Positions 9,267 to 18,577 of a stretch of DNA of 64,000 nt are shown here, one piece after another. This stretch comes from Betaproteobacteria bacterium (GTDB taxonomy: Bacteria > Pseudomonadota > Gammaproteobacteria > Burkholderiales > SG8-39), in NCBI GenBank assembly GCA_947479645.1, contig CANKAJ010000005.1, forward strand, positions 1-64,000, read 5' to 3'. The notes below the pieces were generated by a model. It saw only the letters and a list, made by a program, of their open reading frames with translations, did no database searches and was not told the DNA's origin. Both the position numbers and the translations under genes were made by a program. Within the stretch, counting starts at the first letter, position 1. Each line of letters begins with the position of its first letter.

Positions 9267-10268
9267 ATGAGAGAACTGACGGCAACAGCAGGTTCGAGTC
9301 GGTGTTGCAGTGCCTTCACCCGCTTGATGGCACTGGCTGCTGTGTTGGTCGCATCAACCGCGATGGCTCAATATCCTGATCGTCCGATTCGCGGCATTGT
9401 TCCGTTTGCTCCAGGTGGTGCAAACGATGTCATGGCTCGGGTGATATCGCCGCAGATTACCAAGTTGCTCGGCCAGCCTGTCATTATTGACAACCGTCCC
9501 GGTGCATTGGGGCATATCGGCATTGAAGCGACGGCCAAGTCCAAGCCGGATGGCTACACCATTCTCTTCAGTGCAACGGCATCCACGGTGCTGCCGGCGA
9601 TGTCGAAGGCCATGCGCTACGATCCGATCAAGGACATTCAACCGGTCGCCGAGATTGGCCAGGGCCCTTATGTTGTCGTGGTCAATCCGAAGGTGCCGGC
9701 CACGAACCTGCGTGAGCTCATCGAGTACGCCCGGAAAAACCCCGGCAAGCTCAATGGCGGTGCGGGTGGCGCGGCCGGGACGCGCCTGGCCATCGAGTTG
9801 ATGAAAATCCAGAACAACATTCAGCTTGAAATCATCATGTACAACGGCAATGGGCCCACCGCGACGGCATTGCTCAAGGGCGAGGTCGATTTTGCAACCA
9901 TGGATACGTCGGCTTTCGTAGGCTATCTGGCTTCAGGCCGAATCAAGGCGTTCGCGGTCGCTGGTGAAAAGCGGTTGCCATCGCTGCCCGATGTGCCGAC
10001 CACTGCGGAAGCCGGCTTTCCGGACTTCAGGGCGGGTGCGATTTTTGGTGTTTATGTTGCGGCAGGAACGCCTGCTCCCATCGTGCAGAAGCTCAACGAG
10101 ACTATCAACGCCATCATTGTCATTCCGGAAATAGTCGAGCAACTTCGAAAGCTCGGCTCGGAGCCCAATCCAAAGAGCGTCGAGGTATTTACCCAACTGA
10201 TCCGGCGGGAGATCCAGACGTGGAAGGACGTTGTAGCCAAGGCCAAGATTCCGCTGGATGATCCATGA
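9267..10268 (+). CDS. Bug/TctC family substrate-binding protein
   Basis: YPDRPIRGIVPFAPGGANDVMARVISPQ...SKPDGYTILFSATAS. Confidence 0.9.
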   Translation: MRELTATAGSSRCCSAFTRLMALAAVLVASTAMAQYPDRPIRGIVPFAPGGANDVMARVISPQITKLLGQPVIIDNRPGALGHIGIEATAKSKPDGYTILFSATASTVLPAMSKAMRYDPIKDIQPVAEIGQGPYVVVVNPKVPATNLRELIEYARKNPGKLNGGAGGAAGTRLAIELMKIQNNIQLEIIMYNGNGPTATALLKGEVDFATMDTSAFVGYLASGRIKAFAVAGEKRLPSLPDVPTTAEAGFPDFRAGAIFGVYVAAGTPAPIVQKLNETINAIIVIPEIVEQLRKLGSEPNPKSVEVFTQLIRREIQTWKDVVAKAKIPLDDP

Positions 10269-10331
10269 TCAGCGCGGTGTGTACGTGAGACTCCGTCGCA
10301 ATGAAGTAACAGAATAATCAGGAGGCAGAAG

Positions 10332-12563
10332 ATGGCGGGCAAGTGCGTGTTGGACGGCATTCGCGTTATTGATTTTGGCCAGTACATCGCAGGGCCAATG
10401 GCGGCAATGCTGCTCGCGGATCAGGGGGCTGATGTCATCCGCGTTGATCCGCCGGGGGGAGTGCGCTATGACACACCGGCCAATGCCACCTGGAATCGCG
10501 GCAAACGCAGTATCGTGCTGGACTTGAAGCAGGCAGGCGATGTCGATGTCGCGCGCCGCTTGATTGCCTCTGCGGACGTTGTCATTGAAAACTTCCGTCC
10601 TGGTGTCATGGACAGGCTGGGCCTGGGGCATGTGCAGTCGATGCAGGGTAATCCCAGACTGATTTATTGTTCCATTCCCGGTTTTGCAGCGGATGATCCG
10701 CGGGCCGGCATGCGCGCCTGGGAAGGCGTCATTGCAGCGTCCACTGCGACCTATCGCGCCAGCCCGGACACCGGCAAGGCGCAGCCTGTCTATACCGTGA
10801 TGCCGTTTTCGTCGGCCTACGGGGCATTTCTGTCGGCCGTCAGTATTACCGCATCACTGAATGCCCGCGAATTATCAGGTGTCGGGCAGCGCATTGAAGT
10901 GCCACTTTTTGACGCCACTTTCACGGCGCTGAGTAATCTCGGCCTGAAAGTTCACAATCAGCCAAAGCCGGCCAAGGAGTTCGACTGGTCGCGTCAATTG
11001 CCCACCAAAGATGGCCGTTGGGTGCGATATTTTTCCGGGAACAAGAAGTTCGAGGAATTCATCAAGGTTATCGGTATGGCTGCGTATCGTGATGCGGGGG
11101 CCAGCGCCGAGGAGTTGGGGCGGCGCTTTGACGAAATATTCCGCACGCGTACCGCAATGGAGTGGGAGGAGTTCTGCGCCAATCTCGGCACGGAGGGCGC
11201 GCGTTGCAATACCAGTGCGGAGTGGCTGCAGCATCCGCATGCCTTGGCATCCGGAATCATTGCCGATTTCACTGATCCTGAATTGGGCAACTTTCGCGGA
11301 CCTGGTATCAATGTCCGCTTGTCGCAAACACCTGGGAAGGTGCGCTCACCGCGGCCCAGGCTGGATGCGCATCACGACGAAATTCTCAAGGAACTGTCCA
11401 CGTTTCGTTCGGCGCCTGCGTCCGCGGCGGCGATGCCGGATCTCACTTCCTGCTTGAAGGGCATTCGGGTTCTTGATCTGTGCATCATTCTCGCAGGTCC
11501 CACATGTGGCCGTACGCTGGCCGAATTTGGCGCCGATGTCATCAAGATCGATAGCCCGCATCGCAATCCCGTGTCATCGCACAACGATATCAACCGCGGC
11601 AAGCGCAGCATCTTGCTGGATCTGAAAACTGCGGAAGGCATGCAGATATTGTGGCAACTCATCGATGGTGCGGATGTGATCCTGCAGAACTTCCGTATGG
11701 GGGTCGCCGATCAATTGGGAATAGGCTATGCAGCGGTGCGTGCCCGTCGTCCCGGGATTGTCTATTGCTCTCTCAATACCTTTGGTCAGCTCGGTCCGAA
11801 TGCGCAGCGCCCCGGACATGAGTCAATCGCGCAGGCCATGTCCGGCATGATGGTTCGATTCGGCAGTGCCAAACCGGCGCTGGCGCCGTTCCCGGCCAAT
11901 GATTATGGCACCGGGTTGATGGGATCCTACGCCGTGATGCTGGCGTTACTGCACAAGAAGCATACGGGCAGGGGGCAGCATGTGGACACGGCACTGGCCT
12001 ACACTGCCACCATGCTGCAATCAGGGCTGTTGCAGGATTACCCCGGGAAGAAATGGGATGAGCCGCATGGTCAGGAAGCGCTTGGCAGTGGCCCGTTGCA
12101 CCGGATGTACCAGGCCAGCGATGGCTGGCTGTTTCTTGCCGGGCGACGCGAAGATCTGGCGAGGCTTCCTGAACTCGCTGATGTGGCCGACAAGGAGGGT
12201 ATCAGTCTGGAACGGGCGATTGAAGAGCGCATCGCCGGGCGCACTGTTGATGCGTGGCTACCCATTCTGACCATGGCAGGATTCGGCGCGCAACGCGTTG
12301 TCACCGATATTGCCGTATTGATGGAAGACGCACTGGTGCGAGCGCGAGGATTGAGCATTACACGCGAACATGATGTCATCGGGCCTGTCACCACCACTGC
12401 GCCTGGCGTCAGGCTGTCGCGCACACCCGCCGTTGTCGGACGGCCCGCGCCCAAGCCCGGTGCCGATGCCGGCAGCATTCTTGAAGAGATCGGACTTCGC
12501 GATCAGTTGGATCGCCTTGTGAGTGAACGGGTTGTTGTCATGGATGGTATCGAGGCAGGCTAG
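10332..12563 (+). CDS. Two-domain (tandem-fused) CaiB/BaiF family III CoA-transferase
   Basis: Two complete N-terminal motifs: GIRVIDFGQYIAGPMAAMLLADQGADVIRVDPP and GIRVLDLCIILAGPTCGRTLAEFGADVIKIDSP; 743 aa. Confidence 0.9.
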   Translation: MAGKCVLDGIRVIDFGQYIAGPMAAMLLADQGADVIRVDPPGGVRYDTPANATWNRGKRSIVLDLKQAGDVDVARRLIASADVVIENFRPGVMDRLGLGHVQSMQGNPRLIYCSIPGFAADDPRAGMRAWEGVIAASTATYRASPDTGKAQPVYTVMPFSSAYGAFLSAVSITASLNARELSGVGQRIEVPLFDATFTALSNLGLKVHNQPKPAKEFDWSRQLPTKDGRWVRYFSGNKKFEEFIKVIGMAAYRDAGASAEELGRRFDEIFRTRTAMEWEEFCANLGTEGARCNTSAEWLQHPHALASGIIADFTDPELGNFRGPGINVRLSQTPGKVRSPRPRLDAHHDEILKELSTFRSAPASAAAMPDLTSCLKGIRVLDLCIILAGPTCGRTLAEFGADVIKIDSPHRNPVSSHNDINRGKRSILLDLKTAEGMQILWQLIDGADVILQNFRMGVADQLGIGYAAVRARRPGIVYCSLNTFGQLGPNAQRPGHESIAQAMSGMMVRFGSAKPALAPFPANDYGTGLMGSYAVMLALLHKKHTGRGQHVDTALAYTATMLQSGLLQDYPGKKWDEPHGQEALGSGPLHRMYQASDGWLFLAGRREDLARLPELADVADKEGISLERAIEERIAGRTVDAWLPILTMAGFGAQRVVTDIAVLMEDALVRARGLSITREHDVIGPVTTTAPGVRLSRTPAVVGRPAPKPGADAGSILEEIGLRDQLDRLVSERVVVMDGIEAG

Positions 12564-12591
12564 TGCGGAAGCAGAACATGAGGAATGAAAA

Positions 12592-13791
12592 ATGGACCTG
12601 AGTTATACCGAAGAAGAAATTGCATTTCGTGACGAGGTGCGCGCTTTTTGCAAGGAGAACCTGCCGGAGCATATCCGCCAGAAGCAGATGTGCGGGCAGC
12701 GTTTGGGCAGGGAGGATGTGGTCACCTGGCAGCGCATACTCAACAAGAAAGGCTGGGTCGCGCCGTTGTGGCCGGTCGAAGCCGGCGGAACCGGCTGGGA
12801 TGCAGTGCGCTATTTCATTTTCAAGGAAGAGTGTTACAGGGCCTGGGCCCCGGATGTCCTCGCACAGAATATCCAGAATCTGGGGCCGGTCATCATTGCC
12901 TATGGCACGGATGAGCAGAAGAGTTTCTTTTTGCCCAAGCTGCTGAACCTGGATATCTGGATCTGCCAGGGCTTCTCGGAACCAGGATCGGGATCGGACC
13001 TGGCATCCCTGAAGACACGGGCAGAGCGCGAGGGCGACCATTATGTGGTGAATGGCCAGAAACTGTGGACCAGCGGCGCGCATAACGCGGACTGGATGTA
13101 TGCGCTGGTGCGCACTGATCCCAATGTCAAGCGCCAGCGTGGCATCACCTATCTGCTCATCGACATGAAGTCTCCCGGGATTACCGTACGCCCGGTCATC
13201 ACGCTGGATGGAAACCGGCATGTCAATGAAGTCTTCTTCGAAAATGTGCATGTGCCCGTCGGCAATCTCATTGGCGAAGAGAACAAGGCCTGGAGTTACG
13301 CCAAATATCTGCTCGGCAATGAACGTGTCGGCATTGCCCGTGTCGGGTTGTCCAAGGCCCGCGTGCAATTGGCCAAGGCCATGGCGGAAAAAGTGATGAT
13401 CGATGGCAAGCCGCTGTCTGAGAATCAGCAGTTTCGCGAAAAACTCGCCAGCGTGGAGGTTGAACTGAAAGCGCTGGAAATCACCAACATGATTGTGGTG
13501 GCCGGCATGGGCAAGCGTATGGATCAGGGCCAGGATCCCAGGACTTCGGTACTGAAAATGAAGGGCTCCGACTTGCAGCAGTCCACGACTGAAATCCTGA
13601 TGGAAGTGGCGGGGCCGCAGGCCATGGCGCGCCAGGTCGACGTGCTCGAGGGAAGAAACGAGCATCCCTCAGGCGAAGTCTGGCAGGCCACCTCGGCGCT
13701 CAATTACTACATCGCGCGGGCTGCAACCATTTATGGCGGCACCAGTGAGGTACAGCGCAATGTTGTAGCAAAGGGAATACTGGGCCTGTAG
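12592..13791 (+). CDS. Acyl-CoA dehydrogenase
   Basis: GFSEPGSGSDLASLKTRAEREGDHYVVNGQKLWTSGAHNADW...IYGGTSEVQRNVVAKGILGL. Confidence 0.95.
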   Translation: MDLSYTEEEIAFRDEVRAFCKENLPEHIRQKQMCGQRLGREDVVTWQRILNKKGWVAPLWPVEAGGTGWDAVRYFIFKEECYRAWAPDVLAQNIQNLGPVIIAYGTDEQKSFFLPKLLNLDIWICQGFSEPGSGSDLASLKTRAEREGDHYVVNGQKLWTSGAHNADWMYALVRTDPNVKRQRGITYLLIDMKSPGITVRPVITLDGNRHVNEVFFENVHVPVGNLIGEENKAWSYAKYLLGNERVGIARVGLSKARVQLAKAMAEKVMIDGKPLSENQQFREKLASVEVELKALEITNMIVVAGMGKRMDQGQDPRTSVLKMKGSDLQQSTTEILMEVAGPQAMARQVDVLEGRNEHPSGEVWQATSALNYYIARAATIYGGTSEVQRNVVAKGILGL

Positions 13792-13823
13792 TCAGCGGCG
13801 CCGGTTTGCGTGCATCTCGATGT

Positions 13824-13856
13824 CAGGGTGATTTCATTCAAGGTGAATTCACCCTG
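13824..13856. terminator. Possible bidirectional hairpin between convergent genes
   Basis: CAGGGTGA...TCACCCTG inverted repeat; no T-tract. Confidence 0.3.
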
Positions 13857-13885
13857 CGGCGGGACCTCGTATTGAGACTGCCCTA

Positions 13886-13917
13886 GGTCAGGAGGTCAGG
13901 AGGTCAGGAGGTCAGCA
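13886..13917. repeat. 8-bp tandem repeat GGTCAGGA x4 (last unit GGTCAGCA)
   Basis: ggtcagga ggtcagga ggtcagga ggtcagca read directly, adjacent to the DUF35 stop codon at 13920. Confidence 0.9.
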
Positions 13918-13919
13918 AG

Positions 13920-14318
13920 TCAGCGCAACCGGAAACGTGGCAGAACCGAGCCTGCGGAGTCTTCGGCATACACCAGTTCTAGTTCGGCGCCGATGCAGCC
14001 GTCGGCTGGCATGGCATCCACCAGGTTGCTGACCATCAAGGGGCCTTCGTCCAGTTGCACCACGATGATGTTGTGCGGCGGAGGATAAGCCGGCAGATAT
14101 TTGCGATGAAAAATCGCCCAGGAAAACAGCTTGGCCCGTCCTGTGACCGGGACCCACTGCACTTCGGTAGACAGGCAATGCGGGCATAGCGATGCCACCG
14201 GGTAGCGATAGCGGCTGCATTTTTCGCAGCGTTGAATGGTCATGCGACGGGCCTTGATGCTGTCCCAGAAGGGGGCATCGCCAAAGACCCGGATCAGCGG
14301 CGGGAATGTCGTTTCCAT
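13920..14318 (-). CDS. OB-fold/Zn-ribbon (DUF35) partner protein
   Basis: CEKCSRYRYPVASLCPHC; start METTFPPLIRVFGDAPFWDS chosen within ORF 13920-14417; 2 nt after the thiolase gene. Confidence 0.9.
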   Translation of the reverse strand: METTFPPLIRVFGDAPFWDSIKARRMTIQRCEKCSRYRYPVASLCPHCLSTEVQWVPVTGRAKLFSWAIFHRKYLPAYPPPHNIIVVQLDEGPLMVSNLVDAMPADGCIGAELELVYAEDSAGSVLPRFRLR

Positions 14319-14320
14319 GA

Positions 14321-15493
14321 TCAGCCTTGCGAACCGTAAATAATGGTGACCGCCTTGCCGGCGACGTCGGAGCAGTACTGCACATGCCGGCAATTGGCAA
14401 CCTGACGTTCGCCGCATTCACCGCGCAGTTGGCGCACCGCCTCGACCTGGTGATTCCAGCCCTGCATGTAACTCTCCGACAAATGACCTCCGCCGGTATT
14501 GACGGGCAGGGCGCCTTCAAGGGAAATGCCTTTCTCGGCCATGAATTTGGCGGCTTCGCCTTCTGCGCAATAGCCAAAACCCTCCAGTGCGAACGGAACA
14601 TGGCAACTGAAGCTGTCATAGACCTGTATGGCATCCATGTCTGAGGGGCCGAGTCCCGCCATGTTGAAGACCTGTGCCGCCGCCTTTTGCTGGGCAGGGA
14701 GGTAGAAGTGCACCAGGCGTGGTTCCAGGCTGGTGGCACCTTCGTTCAAGTCATAGCGGCCTATTCCCAGAATGGGCACAGGCTTCTTGGCCATTTTCTT
14801 TGCCCTGGAACTCTCGCTGATGATGAGGCATACCCCGCCGTCATTGATCAGGCAGTAATCCAGCAGGCGCAGTGGCTGGCATACATACGGCGCGGCGAGA
14901 TAATCTTCGATGCTGACCCGCTTGCGCATGATGGCATTGGGATTCAGGCTGGCCGCAAGTCGCTGCGCCATGGCCACAGCACCCAGGTCGCGTTCTGTCA
15001 TGCCATAGATTTCCTTGTAGCGCTGGAACATCACCGCATAGAGCGCTCCCTGCGAGGTCAGGCCCCAAGGGGAATGGTAGATGTAGGACAGGTGGTCACT
15101 GCCGCCGGATACGGTGCCCGAGCCGCCATACTGGACTTTGGAGGTGCGTTGGTCATATCCATAGACCAGTGCCACCACTTCCGCCATGCCGCTGTAGATG
15201 GCCATGCAGGCCTGCGCGACCGCCTGCACCGAGTCGGCCTGACCGCCCCAGCGGGTATTCAGACCGAGCACTTCTCCCATTCTTTCATAGGCCGTCTTTG
15301 GGCCAACGATCAGGCCGTCAATATCGTCGCGTTGCAGACCGGCATCGGCGAGTGCGCGCTGGAAGGCGGCAGCGCCCAGATCATAGGAGTCGCCCGATTC
15401 GAGCCCCTGTCTTGATCGCTCGTAATCCTTGGCCCAGTCGGTATGTCCCACACCGACGACGGAGGCCACGCCGCGCATTCCAGTTTCATTCAT
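14321..15493 (-). CDS. Thiolase-like (SCP-x/lipid-transfer type) protein, no Cys in the nucleophile loop
   Basis: VVGVGHTDWAKD...RWGGQADSVQAVAQACMAI...LPVNTGGGHLSESYMQGWNHQVEAVRQLRG. Confidence 0.9.
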   Translation of the reverse strand: MNETGMRGVASVVGVGHTDWAKDYERSRQGLESGDSYDLGAAAFQRALADAGLQRDDIDGLIVGPKTAYERMGEVLGLNTRWGGQADSVQAVAQACMAIYSGMAEVVALVYGYDQRTSKVQYGGSGTVSGGSDHLSYIYHSPWGLTSQGALYAVMFQRYKEIYGMTERDLGAVAMAQRLAASLNPNAIMRKRVSIEDYLAAPYVCQPLRLLDYCLINDGGVCLIISESSRAKKMAKKPVPILGIGRYDLNEGATSLEPRLVHFYLPAQQKAAAQVFNMAGLGPSDMDAIQVYDSFSCHVPFALEGFGYCAEGEAAKFMAEKGISLEGALPVNTGGGHLSESYMQGWNHQVEAVRQLRGECGERQVANCRHVQYCSDVAGKAVTIIYGSQG

Positions 15494-15831
15494 GATGTGC
15501 CTGTTGTTGTGTTATGCGCGCATTTTCGCAGCATGACGCGATTCTAGAAGCTTCCATGCATTATTGCGATACGCCAGCTTCAGTTCGTGCTGAGTCCGCC
15601 TGAAATGCGGGAATACTTTCACGCTCTCCATTATCAGATGCTCAATAGGAGGCTCTGAATTGGCACAGGTGTTATGCTAAATTCAAACATTGGGCATTGA
15701 TCACACTGTTGCCTGTATTGACTGAATACTGTTCGTTCCCTGTGGTTCAAAGTTGCTGGCGGTTTCCGCGCGAAGTGATTTCACGCGCACTCAGGGTATT
15801 TGAGCGGGTTGGCGAAAGAAGGGGGAATCTG

Positions 15832-16860
15832 ATGTCCATGCGTGGGCCAGAAGGTGCAGGCAGTATGCGCGAAGGGATTAAGCTGCTCGCGTTGTCGCGA
15901 CTGCGGCACGTGGGCATGCTCATGGTTGTGTTTGCCATGATTTGGGCAATCCCGGCCGGCGCGCAGGACTATCCTGCGCGCCCCATTACCCTGGTCAATT
16001 CGTCCACGCCCGGGGGCGGCGGAGACCTGATCGCACGCATCATCAGCGGTCCGTTGACGCGAGACCTCGGGCAGCCTGTCGTGATCCTGAATCGTACCGG
16101 CGGTGCCGGACTGATCGCGATGGAGACGGTTGCGCGGGCTGCGCCGGATGGCCATACCTTGCTCATCGGATTCACCGGGCACGTCATCAGTCCGGGCTTG
16201 TTCAAGGCCATGCCGGTCGATTCGGTCAGGGATTTCACTCCCATTTCATTCATTGCGACCAATCTGACGGTTGCATTGGCGCGTTCCAGCCTCCCGGCGA
16301 AATCCATCAAGGAGTTGATCGAACTTGCCAGGGCCAGCCCGGGCAAGTTGACCATGGGCTATTACTCGGGGACCTCGCAGCATCTGGCTGGGGAGTTGTT
16401 CAACACGATGGCAAAAATCAATGTATTGGGTGTTCCCTACAAGGGCAGCCAGGAGGCGTTGACGGACCTGATCGGCGGGCGTACTGATTATATTTTTTCC
16501 ACCTACTCGACAGCCCAGCCCGCGGTAAGCGCAGGCACCGCGCGTATACTGGGTGTGACTGACGTGACGAGGTCGCAGTTCCTGCCGGACGTCCCCACCA
16601 TCGCAGAGGGAGGCGTACCCGGCTATTCATCAAGAGGCTGGTACGGGTTGCTGGGGCCAGCCGGCATGCCCAAAGTGGCTGTCAGCAAATTGAATGCTGC
16701 GCTATTGAAAATGCTTCAGACTGAAGAGGTCAGGCAGCGGCTTATCACCGCAGGCAGCGAACCGCTGGGCAGTTCGCCTGAGCAATTCGCCGAGTTTATC
16801 CGGACTGAAATACCGCGGTGGTCGAAAGTCATTCGTGATGCGGGCATTACGCCGCAATAG
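15832..16860 (+). CDS. Bug/TctC family substrate-binding protein
   Basis: YPARPITLVNSSTPGGGGDLIARIISGPL...APDGHTLLIGFTGH; start at 15832 inferred within ORF 15697-16860. Confidence 0.88.
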   Translation: MSMRGPEGAGSMREGIKLLALSRLRHVGMLMVVFAMIWAIPAGAQDYPARPITLVNSSTPGGGGDLIARIISGPLTRDLGQPVVILNRTGGAGLIAMETVARAAPDGHTLLIGFTGHVISPGLFKAMPVDSVRDFTPISFIATNLTVALARSSLPAKSIKELIELARASPGKLTMGYYSGTSQHLAGELFNTMAKINVLGVPYKGSQEALTDLIGGRTDYIFSTYSTAQPAVSAGTARILGVTDVTRSQFLPDVPTIAEGGVPGYSSRGWYGLLGPAGMPKVAVSKLNAALLKMLQTEEVRQRLITAGSEPLGSSPEQFAEFIRTEIPRWSKVIRDAGITPQ

Positions 16861-16919
16861 GAGGCAATTCAATTGAAGTCGTTAAATATCATGAAGTGTG
16901 CAGTATGCGAGGGCAATCG

Positions 16920-18122
16920 ATGAACCCGCGTGGCGCAGTTGCCATTGTTGGTGCCGGATCGCCCGGATTGTTCCGTGCCAGTCCGGATACGCCCATCAAT
17001 CTGGCGGAGCAGGCCGTATCGCGCGCGCTGGACGATGCCGGATTGAAGCGCAGTCAGATTGACGGATTGATCATACAAATCGGTTCACCGCGGGGCACCG
17101 ACTACGATCTTGCCGCCAGCATGCTCGGTTTGAATGTCCGGTTTGCTGCGCAGCCGTGGGCCCATGGCCGCTTCGGTGCCACCGTGCTCACGCACGCGGC
17201 AATGGCGCTCTCCTGGGGGCTGGCCGATTACATCCTGTGCTTTGCCGCCTATAACAACTCGAGTTTCGGCCGGCACGGATCCAAGGAGCGTCCGAGTTAT
17301 GGCGAGTCCTTGCGCGAAGGCGGCGGGCCCCACGCCGAAACGCCCCATGCAGGATTGACGGCCCCGGTGGCTGGTGCCGGCATGGCAGCGCAACGCTATT
17401 TCCACAAATACGGCATTAATCCGGGCAAACTCGCGGCGGTGCCGCTGGCATTTCGCCGTCATGCCATGCTCAATCCCGAGGCGGTGATGAGAAAACCACT
17501 GACGCGCGAGGATTATTTTGCTTCGCGCTATATCGTCGAGCCGCTACGCCTGTTTGACTGCTCTGTTCCGGTGGACGGCAGCGTGGCGTTTATCCTGACC
17601 ACGGCAGAGCGTGCTCGTGACTGCAAAAAGCCACCGATTCAGTTGCTCGGCGTTCAGGGTATTCATGCCGGGCCAAATGAGTTCATCTTCGGTCAGCCCG
17701 GACTGGGCGTGAATCAGTCCGACGTGTTCGATTACAAGCCGGCTGGTGCCGATGATCTGGTCTTTCGAATGGCCGGCGTCAAGCCGGCGGATATCGACCT
17801 CTTCACGACCTACGACGCGTTCTCGCCGATCGTGCTGTGGGCGCTTGAACGCTATGGTTATTGCAAACCGGGTGAAGCGGCCGACTGGATCCAGAATGGC
17901 CGAATTGAACTCGGCGGAGAATTGCCAGTGAATACCAACGGCGGCTTTCTGTCCGCCGGCCATTTCAACAGCTGGGGCGAAATACTGGAGATCGTGCGGC
18001 AACTTCGCGGCGAAGCCGGTGAACGCCAGGTTCGCAACGCCGAACTCGCCCAATGGGGCACGGTTGTCGGGGACTCCATCATATTTGGCCGGGATCGCAC
18101 CGGAGCAAAGGAATTGTCATGA
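16920..18122 (+). CDS. Thiolase-like protein, no Cys in the nucleophile loop
   Basis: MNPRGAVAIVGAGSPG...LPVNTNGGFLSAGHFNSWGEILEIVRQLRGEAGERQV. Confidence 0.87.
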   Translation: MNPRGAVAIVGAGSPGLFRASPDTPINLAEQAVSRALDDAGLKRSQIDGLIIQIGSPRGTDYDLAASMLGLNVRFAAQPWAHGRFGATVLTHAAMALSWGLADYILCFAAYNNSSFGRHGSKERPSYGESLREGGGPHAETPHAGLTAPVAGAGMAAQRYFHKYGINPGKLAAVPLAFRRHAMLNPEAVMRKPLTREDYFASRYIVEPLRLFDCSVPVDGSVAFILTTAERARDCKKPPIQLLGVQGIHAGPNEFIFGQPGLGVNQSDVFDYKPAGADDLVFRMAGVKPADIDLFTTYDAFSPIVLWALERYGYCKPGEAADWIQNGRIELGGELPVNTNGGFLSAGHFNSWGEILEIVRQLRGEAGERQVRNAELAQWGTVVGDSIIFGRDRTGAKELS

Positions 18123-18574
18123 CCCTGCCCATCATTGATCGCGTATTTCCGATCGACCCTGAAGATCTGCTGCCGGCCATTACCCCGGACAATCAGCAGT
18201 TCTGGGATGCGCTTGGCCGCGGCGAGGCGATTGCGCAGAACTGCGATGGTTGCAAGCGCACGCGTTACCCCATTGTGCCGGTATGCCCTTATTGCGGCGG
18301 TACGGCATGGAACTGGAAGACGTTAAGCGGCAAAGGGACGGTATTCAGCTGGGTGCGCTACGTGCGCAGTTATCTGCCCGAGTTTGAGGATCTGATGCCT
18401 TATGTCGTGCTGAGCGTTCAGCTGGAAGAGGGCGCGCGCATGTTTGGCCGTCTGCTCGACAAGCTGGACAGGGACGCACCGATCAGTATTGGTGCGCCGG
18501 TGGAGATGGTGATTGAACGATGGCCGGATGGTCGCCACGTTCCGGCGTTTCGCTTTGCAACGAAAGGAAAGTAA
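18119..18574 (+). CDS. OB-fold/Zn-ribbon (DUF35) partner protein
   Basis: CDGCKRTRYPIVPVCPYCGG; ATGA overlap with the thiolase-like gene. Confidence 0.9.
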   Translation: MTLPIIDRVFPIDPEDLLPAITPDNQQFWDALGRGEAIAQNCDGCKRTRYPIVPVCPYCGGTAWNWKTLSGKGTVFSWVRYVRSYLPEFEDLMPYVVLSVQLEEGARMFGRLLDKLDRDAPISIGAPVEMVIERWPDGRHVPAFRFATKGK

Positions 18575-18577
18575 GAA

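Noticed and set aside
12592-13791. Acyl-CoA dehydrogenase lacking the YEGT Glu (IYGGTSEVQ), possible inactive enzyme
   Set aside because: A Glu is present in the helix G region (GNERVGIAR), the position used by isovaleryl-CoA dehydrogenase-type enzymes. Same for 22983-24143 (LNAERALIAG).
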